A stretch of 64,000 bases of DNA from assembly GCA_905182325.1 (NCBI GenBank), contig CAJJBD010000041.1, positions 33,215-97,214 of the forward strand, given 5' to 3'. How positions within the stretch are numbered: the first letter of the stretch is position 1; every line of letters begins with the position of its first letter. This DNA comes from an uncultured Planktomarina sp. (lineage in GTDB: Bacteria; Pseudomonadota; Alphaproteobacteria; Rhodobacterales; Rhodobacteraceae). The notes beneath the pieces were generated by a model that had not been told where the DNA came from, ran no database searches, and saw nothing but the letters and a program-made list of their open reading frames with translations. Below are positions 1-10,873 of this stretch, piece after piece. The position numbers were made by a program, and so were the translations under genes.

Positions 1-7
1 TCGATTG

Positions 8-1054
8 ATGCAAAGTCGAGTTTATCTAGATCATAATGCCACTACACCATTAAGACCTGAAGCTCGGGTGGCAATGATAGATGCTCTTGACGCAGTTGGA
101 AATCCCTCATCAGTACATTTGGAGGGTCGGGCTGCAAAGGCGATAATCGAGAAGGCTCGGTCTCAAATTTCTAACGCTTTTGGGGTAGGTACTCGTGACA
201 TTATTTTTACGAGTGGAGCAACTGAGGCTGCTGCCTTAGGTCTGCATGGCAGAGGTTTCAAAGCTGCAGGTATCGAACACGATGCCGTTTCCGCTTGGGT
301 AGAACCAGACTTAAATGTTGTAGCAGGCGAAGTCAGTGTCGAAATTCCTCAAAAAACAGCTTTACAGTTGGCTAATTCAGAAACAGGGATTATTCAAAAA
401 TTACCAGAAAGTTTGGGGTTTTGTGACATGACACAAGCATTCGGTAAAATTTCAACAAGTTTTGCTTGGACAGGTGCAATAATGGCATGCGCATCTGCGC
501 ATAAACTTGGTGGTCCAAAAGGAATAGGCTGTTTGTTGTTGCAACCTGGCCAATCAATTAGTGCACAATTACAAGGTGGTGGGCAAGAAATGGGCCGGCG
601 GGCCGGTACTGAAAATGTTGTTGGAATTGCTGGTTTTGGGGCTGCAGCCGAGGCTGCAGCTAAAGATCTTGCCGATGGAAAGTGGCGCGCAATTGAAAAA
701 CTTAGAAATAAATTAGAAAAGGTACTGGAAGCTAGCGGAAAACCTATTACCTACATTGGGAAGGGGATCTTAAGGCTTCCAAATACAGCATGTTTTTCGG
801 CTCCTGGGTGGAAGGGCGAAACACAGGTAATGCAAATGGATCTAGCAGGCTTCGCGATATCGGCGGGATCTGCCTGTTCATCAGGAAAAGTAAAATCTAG
901 CCGTGTCCTCGAAGCAATGGGATATGGGACAAATATCGCCAATTCCGCAGTGAGGGTATCACTTGGTTTGTTAACAACAGAAACCGAAATTCAACAGTTT
1001 GCCACAACTTGGTTGTCGGCATACGACAGTTTTTTAGCACGCAGGGCAGCTTGA
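8..1054 (+). CDS. cysteine desulfurase (NifS/IscS-like, suf-cluster copy)
   Basis: PLP-dependent class V aminotransferase fold that takes sulfur from cysteine as an enzyme persulfide for Fe-S cluster assembly. Visible motifs are the N-terminal YLDHNATTP, the PLP lysine in [10 protein letters not shown] (about residue 166) and the persulfide cysteine in AGSACSSGK (about residue 290). At about 348 residues it is shorter than typical IscS (around 400); the region between residues 90 and 160 looks condensed. The ORF track starts at a TTG at 5, but the ATG at 8 is preferred because it forms a TGATG overlap with a stop at 6-8, suggesting an upstream gene just outside the window in the same operon. 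The stop overlaps the sufB start. Partner SufS lies 4.7 kb downstream, so the operon holds two desulfurases. Confidence 0.93.
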   Translation: MQSRVYLDHNATTPLRPEARVAMIDALDAVGNPSSVHLEGRAAKAIIEKARSQISNAFGVGTRDIIFTSGATEAAALGLHGRGFKAAGIEHDAVSAWVEPDLNVVAGEVSVEIPQKTALQLANSETGIIQKLPESLGFCDMTQAFGKISTSFAWTGAIMACASAHKLGGPKGIGCLLLQPGQSISAQLQGGGQEMGRRAGTENVVGIAGFGAAAEAAAKDLADGKWRAIEKLRNKLEKVLEASGKPITYIGKGILRLPNTACFSAPGWKGETQVMQMDLAGFAISAGSACSSGKVKSSRVLEAMGYGTNIANSAVRVSLGLLTTETEIQQFATTWLSAYDSFLARRAA

Positions 1055-2568
1055 TGGGAATAGAAATGAACAATGTTGATGTAAAAGACGGCGTCGATGC
1101 GGACACGGTTGAGGCAGTTAGGGCTTTGTCCAGCACCTATAAATACGGCTGGAATACTGAAATTGAAATGGAATACGCTCCAAAAGGGCTCTCTGAGGAC
1201 ATTGTGCGCCTAATCTCGTCAAAAAACAACGAACCAGAATGGATGTTGGACTGGCGTCTGTCGGCATACAGACGATGGCTCGAACTCAAAGAGCCCAATT
1301 GGGCAATGGTAGACTATCCTTCAATTGATTTTCAAGATCAGTATTATTATGCGCGCCCCAAAAGCATGGTAGAAAAACCAAAGTCATTGGACGATGTAGA
1401 CCCAAAACTACTTGAGACCTATAAGAAGTTAGGCATTCCCCTCAAAGAACAGGCACTACTAGCAGGTGTTGAGGCTCCAGAAGGTGAACGAAAAGTGGCT
1501 GTCGATGCTGTATTTGATTCAGTATCAGTGGGAACCACATTCCAAGCAGAACTGAAAAAAGCTGGTGTAATTTTTTGTTCGTTTTCAGAAGCTGTTAAAG
1601 ATTATCCAGAACTGGTTAAAAAATATCTTGGATCAGTTGTTCCTGTTTCTGACAATTATTATGCAACTTTAAACTCAGCTGTTTTTTCAGATGGATCGTT
1701 TGTCTACATCCCTGAAGGTGTACGCTGTCCAATGGAACTAAGTACTTATTTTAGAATTAATGCTGAAAATACAGGGCAATTTGAGCGAACTTTAATAATC
1801 GCTGATAAAGGATCTTATGTCAGCTACTTGGAAGGCTGCACTGCACCAAAGCGCGATGTAGCGCAACTTCATGCTGCAGTTGTAGAACTAGTCATTTTAG
1901 ACGACGCTGAGATTAAATATTCAACTGTACAAAATTGGTATCCAGGAGACGAAAACGGTAAAGGTGGTATTTATAACTTTGTAACGAAACGAGCAGATTG
2001 TCGTGGAAATCGCTCGAAAGTTATGTGGACTCAAGTGGAGACTGGATCAGCAGTGACTTGGAAATACCCGTCGTGCATTCTGCGTGGTAATGAAAGCCAA
2101 GGAGAATTTTATTCGATTGCCATTGCCAACAATATGCAACAAGCGGATACCGGCACAAAAATGGTACATTTAGGAAAAAACACTAAATCTCGCATTGTTT
2201 CAAAAGGGATAAGTGCTGGTAAAGCGCAAAATACTTATCGAGGACTTGTCTCAATGCATCCAAAAGCAAAAGATAGCCGAAATTTTACACAATGCGATAG
2301 TTTGTTAATTGGTGATAAATGTGGTGCCCACACTGTGCCATATATTGAAGTAAAAAATAATTCATCGCGCGTGGAGCATGAGGCAACAACTTCAAAGGTT
2401 GATGATGATCAATTGTTTTATTGCCGTTCTAGAGGAATGGGTGAGGAGGATGCGGTGGCTCTCGTTGTAAATGGATTTTGTAAAGAAGTATTGCAAGCGC
2501 TGCCAATGGAGTTTGCTATGGAGGCACAGCAATTAGTTGCAATCTCACTCGAAGGTTCGGTTGGATAA
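1054..2568 (+). CDS. sufB: Fe-S cluster assembly protein SufB
   Basis: Scaffold subunit of the cytosolic SufBC2D complex on which Fe-S clusters are built. Family signatures run along the length: an N-terminal [18 protein letters not shown] block, the central [18 protein letters not shown] block and C-terminal [20 protein letters not shown]. The track ORF begins at a TTG inside the preceding gene. The ATG at 1054 overlaps the preceding TGA as TGATG and gives about 504 residues, the usual SufB size; an ATG at 1066 is the other candidate. The overlap implies translational coupling with the desulfurase. A spacer of about 120 nt separates it from sufC. Confidence 0.96.
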   Translation: MGIEMNNVDVKDGVDADTVEAVRALSSTYKYGWNTEIEMEYAPKGLSEDIVRLISSKNNEPEWMLDWRLSAYRRWLELKEPNWAMVDYPSIDFQDQYYYARPKSMVEKPKSLDDVDPKLLETYKKLGIPLKEQALLAGVEAPEGERKVAVDAVFDSVSVGTTFQAELKKAGVIFCSFSEAVKDYPELVKKYLGSVVPVSDNYYATLNSAVFSDGSFVYIPEGVRCPMELSTYFRINAENTGQFERTLIIADKGSYVSYLEGCTAPKRDVAQLHAAVVELVILDDAEIKYSTVQNWYPGDENGKGGIYNFVTKRADCRGNRSKVMWTQVETGSAVTWKYPSCILRGNESQGEFYSIAIANNMQQADTGTKMVHLGKNTKSRIVSKGISAGKAQNTYRGLVSMHPKAKDSRNFTQCDSLLIGDKCGAHTVPYIEVKNNSSRVEHEATTSKVDDDQLFYCRSRGMGEEDAVALVVNGFCKEVLQALPMEFAMEAQQLVAISLEGSVG

Positions 2569-2592
2569 TTTGATGGGTGTGAAGTCAGAGGA

Positions 2593-2631
2593 AGGTTACA
2601 TAAAGAGCTGATTGGTTTCATTCTGTAACCT
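2593..2631. repeat. 8-bp inverted repeat in the sufB-sufC spacer
   Basis: AGGTTACA and its exact complement TGTAACCT flank 23 nt between sufB and sufC. It could fold in the transcript as a weak long-loop hairpin or form a dyad site. No T-run follows, so it does not look like a terminator. The spacer holds no plausible gene. Confidence 0.35.
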
Positions 2632-2688
2632 CTACCTCGTTGCTACAAAAAATCATTAGTGCCTAAAATGGCCTTAGGAATAATTAAA

Positions 2689-3444
2689 ATGCTTGAAATA
2701 AAAAACCTACACGTCCAGCTTGAGGAAGAAGATAAAAAAATTCTAAAAGGTGTAAACCTTTCTCTAGATCCTGGAAAAGTACATGCCATCATGGGTCCAA
2801 ATGGTTCAGGGAAATCAACACTTTCTTATGTGCTTTCTGGAAAAAAGGGCTACGAGGTTACATCAGGATCAGCTCATTTAGAAGGTAACGATCTCCTAGT
2901 GATGGATCCAGAAGAGCGCGCCGCAGCAGGGTTATTTTTAGCTTTTCAGTATCCAGTAGAAATACCTGGTGTCGGAAACATGACATTTTTAAGATCTGCC
3001 GTAAACTCACAACGGAAGTTGCGTGGCGAACCAGAAATGACTGCTGGAGATTTTTTGAAAGCTGTTCGCGATAAAGCTAAACACTTAAAAATTGATTCAG
3101 ATATGTTGAAACGTCCAGTAAACGTGGGGTTTTCTGGTGGTGAAAAAAAACGCAATGAAATTTTGCAGATGGCGATGCTTGAACCAAAAATGTGCATTTT
3201 GGATGAAACAGACAGCGGCTTAGATGTCGATGCGATGAAGTTAGTTGCTGAAGGAGTTAATGCCCTTCGCGATAAAAAACGTACATTTTTAGTTATTACT
3301 CATTACCAGCGGCTTTTAGACCATATTAAACCAGACATTGTGCACATTATGGCGGCAGGAAGGATTATTAAATCAGGCGGACCAGAACTTGCACTTGAGG
3401 TGGAAAATAATGGTTATGCTAAACTGTTGGAGGAGAGTTCTTAG
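2689..3444 (+). CDS. sufC: Fe-S cluster assembly ATPase SufC
   Basis: ABC-type ATPase of the SufBC2D complex; it drives conformational change in the scaffold and does not transport anything. Walker A GPNGSGKST (residues 36-44), signature SGGEKKR (149-155) and Walker B CILDETDSGLD (from about 169) are all intact. Its 251 residues match the usual SufC length. The track start at 2659 adds ten residues without homology; the ATG at 2689 follows an AGGA Shine-Dalgarno at suitable spacing and begins with the typical MLEIKNL. The stop overlaps the GTG start of sufD (TAGTG). Confidence 0.97.
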   Translation: MLEIKNLHVQLEEEDKKILKGVNLSLDPGKVHAIMGPNGSGKSTLSYVLSGKKGYEVTSGSAHLEGNDLLVMDPEERAAAGLFLAFQYPVEIPGVGNMTFLRSAVNSQRKLRGEPEMTAGDFLKAVRDKAKHLKIDSDMLKRPVNVGFSGGEKKRNEILQMAMLEPKMCILDETDSGLDVDAMKLVAEGVNALRDKKRTFLVITHYQRLLDHIKPDIVHIMAAGRIIKSGGPELALEVENNGYAKLLEESS

Positions 3445-4709
3445 TGGCTTCTTCTTTACGTGGTGATACGGCTGATAGGCTGCGGTTAAATGAAAATTTA
3501 TTGGCTACATCTGGCCAGTGGTTTAAAAATGCACGCTTAGCTGCGGCAGAGCGAGTGGAAAGTCAGGGGCTACCTCAACGCCGCGACGAATATTGGGGCT
3601 ATACACAACCAGATGCTTTTTTACAAAAAAAAATTGATTTTGACGTAGACTTGAATTCACCTTTAGAACTATTTTCCAAAGAGTTATCAGAGGTAATTAA
3701 TTATAAAAATGGTATACTCCAAGAAAAAAAATTGCCAGCCATACCAGGGTGCTCTGTCGAGAGCTTAAGTGATGCGGCAACGTTGGACAACCATTGGGCG
3801 GGTACCGTTTTTGGTAAGCTTGAGGCTGTTGGTCAGATCCCTGTCCAAAGATCTTTGGCAGCGCTGAATACGGCAACAGCGTCGCAGGGTCTGTTAATAC
3901 TTGTGACGGGTAAAGTAAAAAAACCAATTAGGATAAATGCTGTCTGCGAAGGCACTTCAGACACAATAATTCACCACATTATAAAAGTCGAGCGGGGTGC
4001 GAATGTTACCTTAATTGAGACGGGCCAATATGGGGCTCGTGCGAATGTAGTTTTAGAAGTGGAAGTAGAGGGGGATGGTACTTTTAATCACATCCGGATG
4101 CAAAATGGTCACGAGCATAACGCACTTACGCATATTTTTGGACGTATTGGCACAAATAGTACTTTTAAATCTTTTACACTCACGTCGGGTGGTAGGTTAA
4201 CACGTAACGAATGCATTTTAGATTTAGTAGGTGATTCATCCAGGGTTTCTGTTGCTGGTGCTTGCATCGGTGATGAAAAATTTCATCATGACGACACCGT
4301 TTTTGTTACACACAACGCGGCAAACTGCGAAAGCAGGCAGGTATTTAAAAAAGTGCTTCGAGACGGTTCAGTCGGTGTTTTTCAGGGTAAAATTCTTGTT
4401 AAAGCAGGTGCGCAAAAAACTGACGGATATCAGATTAGTCAATCTTTGCTACTGGATGATAATAGTCAGTTTCTTGCTAAACCTGAACTTGAGATTTACG
4501 CTGATGATGTTGTTTGTTCACATGGCTCAACATCTGGTGCTATCGATGAGGAAGCCCTTTTCTACCTTCGCTCACGTGGCGTTCCAAAAGCAAAAGCAAT
4601 TGATTTGTTAACCCTTTCCTTCATTGCTGAAGCTATTCAAGAAGTAGAAAGTCCTGAATTGGCAGACGCTCTTTTGGCACATGTTACGGCTGTACTCGAG
4701 GTAAGGTAA
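3444..4709 (+). CDS. sufD: Fe-S cluster assembly protein SufD
   Basis: SufB paralogue and third subunit of the SufBC2D scaffold, involved in iron acquisition. The C-terminal half carries the SufBD beta-helix signature, including VCSHGSTSGAIDEEALFYLRS (the histidine is the conserved SufD/SufB interface residue) and a final LLTLSFIAEAI segment. The N-terminal 150 residues are variable, as usual. The GTG start overlaps the sufC stop and is preceded by a strong GGAGGAGA ribosome-binding site. Length is 421 residues, normal for the family. The 126-aa plus-strand ORF inside it (4231-4611) is a frame shadow. Confidence 0.95.
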   Translation: MASSLRGDTADRLRLNENLLATSGQWFKNARLAAAERVESQGLPQRRDEYWGYTQPDAFLQKKIDFDVDLNSPLELFSKELSEVINYKNGILQEKKLPAIPGCSVESLSDAATLDNHWAGTVFGKLEAVGQIPVQRSLAALNTATASQGLLILVTGKVKKPIRINAVCEGTSDTIIHHIIKVERGANVTLIETGQYGARANVVLEVEVEGDGTFNHIRMQNGHEHNALTHIFGRIGTNSTFKSFTLTSGGRLTRNECILDLVGDSSRVSVAGACIGDEKFHHDDTVFVTHNAANCESRQVFKKVLRDGSVGVFQGKILVKAGAQKTDGYQISQSLLLDDNSQFLAKPELEIYADDVVCSHGSTSGAIDEEALFYLRSRGVPKAKAIDLLTLSFIAEAIQEVESPELADALLAHVTAVLEVR

Positions 4710-4713
4710 ATAA

Positions 4714-5190
4714 ATGGCCCTAACGTTAGATATAATTGAATCTCACATTCGCCCACGCAGGGTTATGGCGCGCCTACTTAAAATGGGAATACGCGAGGAC
4801 CGTATTTTTGCTATGTTGCTTGCGGGTTGCCTGATATTGTTTATGGCTCAATGGCCGTACCGGGCACGACAAGCGCATTTAAGTGGTGAAACCCTGACCG
4901 ATTACATTCAACATGATGCGTTAGCGTTAGTATTTATTTTACCATTAATTGCTTATGGCTTTGCAGGTTTACTACGTTTGTTATCAAGAGTATTTCGAGC
5001 AAAAGCTAACTATTACTCGGCACGTTTAGCACTATTCTGGGCTTTGCTAGCTGCGTCACCTGCTGTCATATTGTCAGGAATGATTAAAGGATTTGTAGGG
5101 TTAGGACTGATAAATTCAGTATTTGGTGCTGCTTGGTTTGTTATATTTTTATGGGTTTTAGTAAATTCCCTCCTTGAGGCAGAGCAATGA
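4714..5190 (+). CDS. YIP1-family integral membrane protein
   Basis: 158-residue membrane protein with about four hydrophobic segments (roughly residues 33-48, 68-90, 103-122 and 126-152) after a short basic cytoplasmic N-terminus. The composition and the RREDRIFAMLLAGCL-like start resemble the small YIP1-domain proteins found in Rhodobacterales suf clusters; this is from family memory, not a search. It lies 4 nt after sufD and overlaps the next gene by ATGA, so it is co-transcribed with Fe-S assembly genes. No catalytic motif is visible and its role in the operon is unknown. Confidence 0.8.
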   Translation: MALTLDIIESHIRPRRVMARLLKMGIREDRIFAMLLAGCLILFMAQWPYRARQAHLSGETLTDYIQHDALALVFILPLIAYGFAGLLRLLSRVFRAKANYYSARLALFWALLAASPAVILSGMIKGFVGLGLINSVFGAAWFVIFLWVLVNSLLEAEQ

Positions 5191-5753
5191 ACTTCCTAGT
5201 GGATCTTTTTAAATTGAGTTTTTTGGATCCTAGCGCAGCGGGCGTTAGGTTGCTAGAGTTACGCCCAAACATTAATACCGCCCTTAGCGCATTTACAGTC
5301 TCAATTATATTTGCTGTTATTATGATATTTGCTTTTAATGGCTTCGGATTAGTGGTGCTTTTACCAGGCCTTCCAGCTTTATCACCAATTTTTGTTGTCC
5401 TAATTGTTGGTGTTGGAAACCTAGCTTTAGTCGCGTGTATCATGTTGGCAGGCCGTGTTTTTCAGAGAGAAGGATCTTTTTCTAACGGTGTTTTATTATT
5501 TGCTTGGATGCAAATACTACAAGTTATTTTACAAGCATTTCAGATAGGAATTTCAGTTTTTTCTGGAGCTTTAGCAGGCCTAATTGGGTTATTTGGTACA
5601 GGGCTTTTATTTTGGGTGTTATTTGGCTTGATCAATTCCTGGCTCGGTCTAGCTAGTGTTTGGCGGGCAGGTATTTGTTTTGTGTTAGGTTTAATTGGTT
5701 TGTCAGTTTGTGGCTCAATTATATTAGTGTCCATAGGCTTTAGCCCAACTTAG
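5187..5753 (+). CDS. second YIP1-family membrane protein
   Basis: 188-residue hydrophobic protein with about five predicted membrane segments from residue 30 onward and a short polar N-terminus (MNFLVDLFKLSF). It starts at an ATG that overlaps the stop of the preceding YIP1 gene (ATGA) and ends 8 nt before sufS. The two proteins are of similar type but not close copies by eye, so they may form a heteromeric pair. The family assignment rests on topology and context; the function is unknown. Confidence 0.78.
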   Translation: MNFLVDLFKLSFLDPSAAGVRLLELRPNINTALSAFTVSIIFAVIMIFAFNGFGLVVLLPGLPALSPIFVVLIVGVGNLALVACIMLAGRVFQREGSFSNGVLLFAWMQILQVILQAFQIGISVFSGALAGLIGLFGTGLLFWVLFGLINSWLGLASVWRAGICFVLGLIGLSVCGSIILVSIGFSPT

Positions 5754-5761
5754 GTGACGTA

Positions 5762-6985
5762 ATGACTTTTGATGTTGATAAAATTCGTGAAGACTTTCCT
5801 ATCCTTAAGCGGTCGGTAAATAACAAGCCTTTAGTGTATCTTGATAATGGTGCGTCTGCTCAGAAACCTCAGGTAGTTATTGATGCAATAACCCAAGCTT
5901 ATTCAACTGAGTATGCAAATGTTCATCGTGGCCTTCATTATCTGTCTAATTTGGCCACTGATAAATATGAATCTGTAAGGGCTAAGGTTGCCAAGTTTCT
6001 AAATTCGAGTTCGGAAGATAGTATAGTTTTTAATTCTGGCACAACTGAGGGTATTAATTTAATAGCCTATGCATGGGCAATGCCACGACTCCAGGCTGGC
6101 GATGAAATCGTACTTTCTATTATGGAGCACCACGCTAATATTATCCCTTGGCATTTTTTACGTGAACGAATGGGTATTAAATTAATCTGGGTCGATGTAG
6201 ATTCTAATGGAGACCTAGATCCTGAACGCATAATCGCAGCAATGACTCCTCGTACTAAATTAGTCGCAATTACTCATCTTTCCAATGTCTTAGGCACAGT
6301 AGTGGATGTTAAGACTATAACTAAAGCAGCACATGATATAGGTGCAGTAGTAATGGTCGATGGATCCCAAGCAGCAGTTCACATGGCCATCGATGTAGAA
6401 GATATTGATTGTGATTTTTACGCAATCACCGGCCACAAAGTTTATGGCCCCAGTGGTTCGGGTGCAATTTATATCAAACCAGAACGCATGGCTGAAATGC
6501 GACCCTTTATGGGTGGTGGTGACATGATACGTGACGTTGGACGTGAGGTCATCACATACAACGATGCCCCTATGAAATTTGAGGCAGGGACTCCCGCAAT
6601 AGTCCAACAAATCGGACTTGGCGTTGCGTTAGACTATATGATGAATATTGGTATGGACAATATCGCCGCTCACGAGAGGGATCTATGTAATTATGCGCGC
6701 GGACGTTTAGATGGACTTAACTGGTTGAATATTCAAGGTAAGTCACTAGGAAAGGCAGCCATATTTTCATTCACATTAAATGGGCCTGCCCACGCTCATG
6801 ATATATCGACCGTGCTAGACAAAAAAGGCATAGCTGTGAGGGCAGGGCATCACTGTGCTCAGCCTTTAATGGATCACTTGGGTGTTTCCTCAACATGCCG
6901 AGCAAGCTTTGCAATGTACAACACAAAGGCCGAAGTTGATACGCTGGTAGACGGCTTAGAATTTTGTCAAGAATTGTTTGGATAA
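5762..6985 (+). CDS. sufS: cysteine desulfurase SufS
   Basis: Group II cysteine desulfurase that feeds sulfur to the SufBCD scaffold, usually through a SufE or SufU partner that is not in this window. The PLP lysine lies in ITGHKVYGPSG (K226) and the persulfide cysteine in RAGHHCAQPLM (C365). Length is 407 residues, as expected. N-terminal FPILKRSVNNKPLVYLDNGA is typical. It is the last gene of the visible suf operon; the gene after it is a tRNA on the opposite strand. The group II active-site loop distinguishes it from the NifS-like copy at the start of the operon. Confidence 0.97.
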   Translation: MTFDVDKIREDFPILKRSVNNKPLVYLDNGASAQKPQVVIDAITQAYSTEYANVHRGLHYLSNLATDKYESVRAKVAKFLNSSSEDSIVFNSGTTEGINLIAYAWAMPRLQAGDEIVLSIMEHHANIIPWHFLRERMGIKLIWVDVDSNGDLDPERIIAAMTPRTKLVAITHLSNVLGTVVDVKTITKAAHDIGAVVMVDGSQAAVHMAIDVEDIDCDFYAITGHKVYGPSGSGAIYIKPERMAEMRPFMGGGDMIRDVGREVITYNDAPMKFEAGTPAIVQQIGLGVALDYMMNIGMDNIAAHERDLCNYARGRLDGLNWLNIQGKSLGKAAIFSFTLNGPAHAHDISTVLDKKGIAVRAGHHCAQPLMDHLGVSSTCRASFAMYNTKAEVDTLVDGLEFCQELFG

Positions 6986-6989
6986 ACTA

Positions 6990-7063
6990 TGGAGCGGGTA
7001 ACGGGAATTGAACCCGTAACTTAAGCTTGGGAAGCTCGCGTGATACCTTTTCACCATACCCGC
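6990..7063 (-). tRNA. tRNA-Gly (anticodon CCC)
   Basis: The minus strand folds as a 74-nt tRNA with encoded CCA. Acceptor arm GCGGGTA pairs with TACCCGC, followed by TCCA. The T arm is ACGGG-TTCAATT-CCCGT. The anticodon loop TTCCCAA gives CCC at positions 34-36, the same loop as E. coli glyU. The lower anticodon stem is weak (one G-U and one C-A pair). It lies just after sufS on the opposite strand. Confidence 0.93.
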
Positions 7064-7141
7064 CTGAAGTCAGTTAGCAACACTCAGCCCTAAGTTAGTC
7101 AACTAACAATTATCAATATAAAAACTAATTTATAACTCTTC

Positions 7142-9181
7142 CTAGCGCCTACGCCGCCTTCTTCCTACACTTGTTCCACCACTGCCGCCAGTATTGAAAT
7201 TTACATCGGGTAGCGGTATTTTTTCTTTCAGTAAAGTAAACGGGTCGCCTGAATTTGGAATCGCAGACGCATTCACAAAATGCTCCTGAAACTTAGGCTC
7301 TATTGCCGTCTCAATTTTTTCTATCTGATGAACAGTCTCTTCAATAGCCGCCCGCTGTGTTGTATCAATCAAGGCTATTCGGGCCCCCGACCCAGCGGCA
7401 TTACCAGCTGAAGTCACCTTTTCAAATGGAACGTCAGGGATCATACCTAGAACCATAGCATGCTTGGGCGAAATATGAGCGCCAAAGGCTCCCGCTAAAA
7501 CTACACGGTCTACCGTATCTACTTCAAATTTATCCATCAAAAGCCTCACGCCTGAATATAACGCCGCCTTTGCCATTTGAATCGCTCGTATGTCTGGGTT
7601 GGTCACTGTAATTTTAGGTCCGCCACTCTCAGATGCGTCGTGCATTACATAGCTATTAGTTCGACCATCCAATACACAACGATCTGTACCTGTCTGTACA
7701 GCAGAGCCGATAAGGCCTGATGGATCCAAAAGCCCTGCCATTCGCATTTCTGCTATTGCTTCAATTATTCCTGATCCACAAATTCCAGTTACTCCTGTGT
7801 CCTTGACAGCGTCCCAAAATCCAATTTCATCGGACCACAGATCACAACCAATAACACGGAACCGTGGTTCTTTTGTGGTGGGATCAATTTGAACTTTTTC
7901 AATTGCTCCAGGTGCTGCCCGCTGGCCAGAGCTGATTTGTGCTCCCTCAAAAGCAGGGCCAGTTGGAGATGAGCAGGCCAAAACTTTTTCCTTGTTGCCT
8001 AGTAAAATTTCAGCATTAGTCCCAACATCTACAACTAACACTAGATCGTCAGATTTATTCGGAGCCTCTGAGAGTGCTACGGCGGCAGCATCAGCCCCGA
8101 CATGACCCGCAATACATGGTAGAATATAGGCTCTAGCATTTTTGTGAATATTTATACCGAGTTGATTTGCGTATAAACGTATAGAATTTGAGGTAGCTAA
8201 AGCAAAGGGGGCCTGCCCAAGTTCAAATGGATCAATACCCAAAAACAGATGGTGCATCACTGGATTGCAAACAAAAACTGCATCCATGATGAGGTCTTTG
8301 TCAATTTCAGCATCTAAAGCGATTTTTGTAAATAAATCATCCATACCTTCGCGTACAGCTCGCGTCATTTCTTGATCACCGTTTTGGTTCATCATTGCAT
8401 AGCTAACCCGGCTCATTAGATCTTCACCAAACCTAATTTGTGGGTTCATTAACCCTGACGAGGCTATAACGGCGCCGTTTTGGAGATCACAAAGGTGTGC
8501 TGCGATTGTCGTGGACCCTAGATCAACAGCCATGCCATAAACTGAGCCTTCGTAAAAACCTGGCCATAGATGAATGATCTGAGGGGTGCCACTTTCATCA
8601 GAATGGTGAACTGCGCAGGTAACCTTCCAGCTCCCCTTGCGCAAAATAGATTGCATTTGTGGTAATATAGTCAGGTCAGCTTGCACTTTTTTCAGGTGCC
8701 ATTGGCTTTCTAAAGCTGATATCAATCTCTCTAAATCCCCTGATGGCTTGTGCATATCAGGTTCCTCCACCTCGATATAAAACAATCGGACAGAAGGGTT
8801 TACAGTTATATCAAGAACTTCAGCACGCTTGCGGATCACCTGTTTATGAACTTGACTTTCAGGTGGAACATCAATGACGATATCCCCCTGCACAGTTGCC
8901 TGACAACCTAGGCGTCGCCCTTCTATCAATCCCCGCTTTTCTTGGTAACGCTGCTCTACAGAATTCCAATCTGATAATGCTCCCTGTTTAACACTGACGC
9001 CGTGCTTAGGAAATTCACCATAACCCGGGGTAATTTGACATTTTGAGCAAATTCCACGCCCACCACACACAGAGTCAAGATCAACTCCAAGCTGCCGCGC
9101 TGCTGTTAGAATAGGGGTACCTGTTTCAAAATTTCCACGCCTGCCAGATGGCGTAAAAAGAACCATGTGCTCTTGTTTCAT
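7142..9181 (-). CDS. corrinoid-protein reductive activator (RACo-like, 2Fe-2S + ASKHA domain)
   Basis: Likely reactivates oxidised cob(II)alamin in corrinoid methyltransferase systems using ATP and a reduced 2Fe-2S centre. An N-terminal ferredoxin-like domain has four cysteines (CGGRGICSKC at 39-48 and LGC at about 93). A linker is followed by a large actin-like ATPase domain with DLGSTTIAAHL, DVGTNAEILLG and GAFGAHISP. The C-terminus ends in a glycine-rich stretch and six arginines. The ATG at 9181 is preferred over the track start because an AAAGG site precedes it and it begins MKQEHMVLF. It stands alone, facing away from guaB. A possible client, an MttB-family methyltransferase, lies 54 kb away at the window end. 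The specific substrate system is inference. Confidence 0.87.
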   Translation of the reverse strand: MKQEHMVLFTPSGRRGNFETGTPILTAARQLGVDLDSVCGGRGICSKCQITPGYGEFPKHGVSVKQGALSDWNSVEQRYQEKRGLIEGRRLGCQATVQGDIVIDVPPESQVHKQVIRKRAEVLDITVNPSVRLFYIEVEEPDMHKPSGDLERLISALESQWHLKKVQADLTILPQMQSILRKGSWKVTCAVHHSDESGTPQIIHLWPGFYEGSVYGMAVDLGSTTIAAHLCDLQNGAVIASSGLMNPQIRFGEDLMSRVSYAMMNQNGDQEMTRAVREGMDDLFTKIALDAEIDKDLIMDAVFVCNPVMHHLFLGIDPFELGQAPFALATSNSIRLYANQLGINIHKNARAYILPCIAGHVGADAAAVALSEAPNKSDDLVLVVDVGTNAEILLGNKEKVLACSSPTGPAFEGAQISSGQRAAPGAIEKVQIDPTTKEPRFRVIGCDLWSDEIGFWDAVKDTGVTGICGSGIIEAIAEMRMAGLLDPSGLIGSAVQTGTDRCVLDGRTNSYVMHDASESGGPKITVTNPDIRAIQMAKAALYSGVRLLMDKFEVDTVDRVVLAGAFGAHISPKHAMVLGMIPDVPFEKVTSAGNAAGSGARIALIDTTQRAAIEETVHQIEKIETAIEPKFQEHFVNASAIPNSGDPFTLLKEKIPLPDVNFNTGGSGGTSVGRRRRRR

Positions 9182-9385
9182 GCAGTAACCTTTGAGTGAT
9201 TGTGGCTGCAATCTACGCCTCATCTAATGAAGATAAAGAACGTCTGCGTCCGAAAATGTGCTTTCCGCGCCAAACAGGATCAATTTATACATTTTGCTTG
9301 ATTAAAGAGGAAGTAGAAAAAGTTTAAATTTGTTATTTTTTATTGTAATAAAACACCTTTAGTTTTGCCTAACCTCATGCGATAG

Positions 9386-10873
<1,488 letters not shown>

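Noticed and set aside
4231-4611. 126-aa plus-strand ORF inside sufD
   Set aside because: Lies wholly within the well-supported sufD in another frame; low-complexity composition and no ribosome-binding site.
6990-7063. tRNA-Gly anticodon UCC
   Set aside because: With a normal 7-nt loop TTCCCAA, positions 34-36 are CCC, matching the loop of E. coli tRNA-Gly(CCC).
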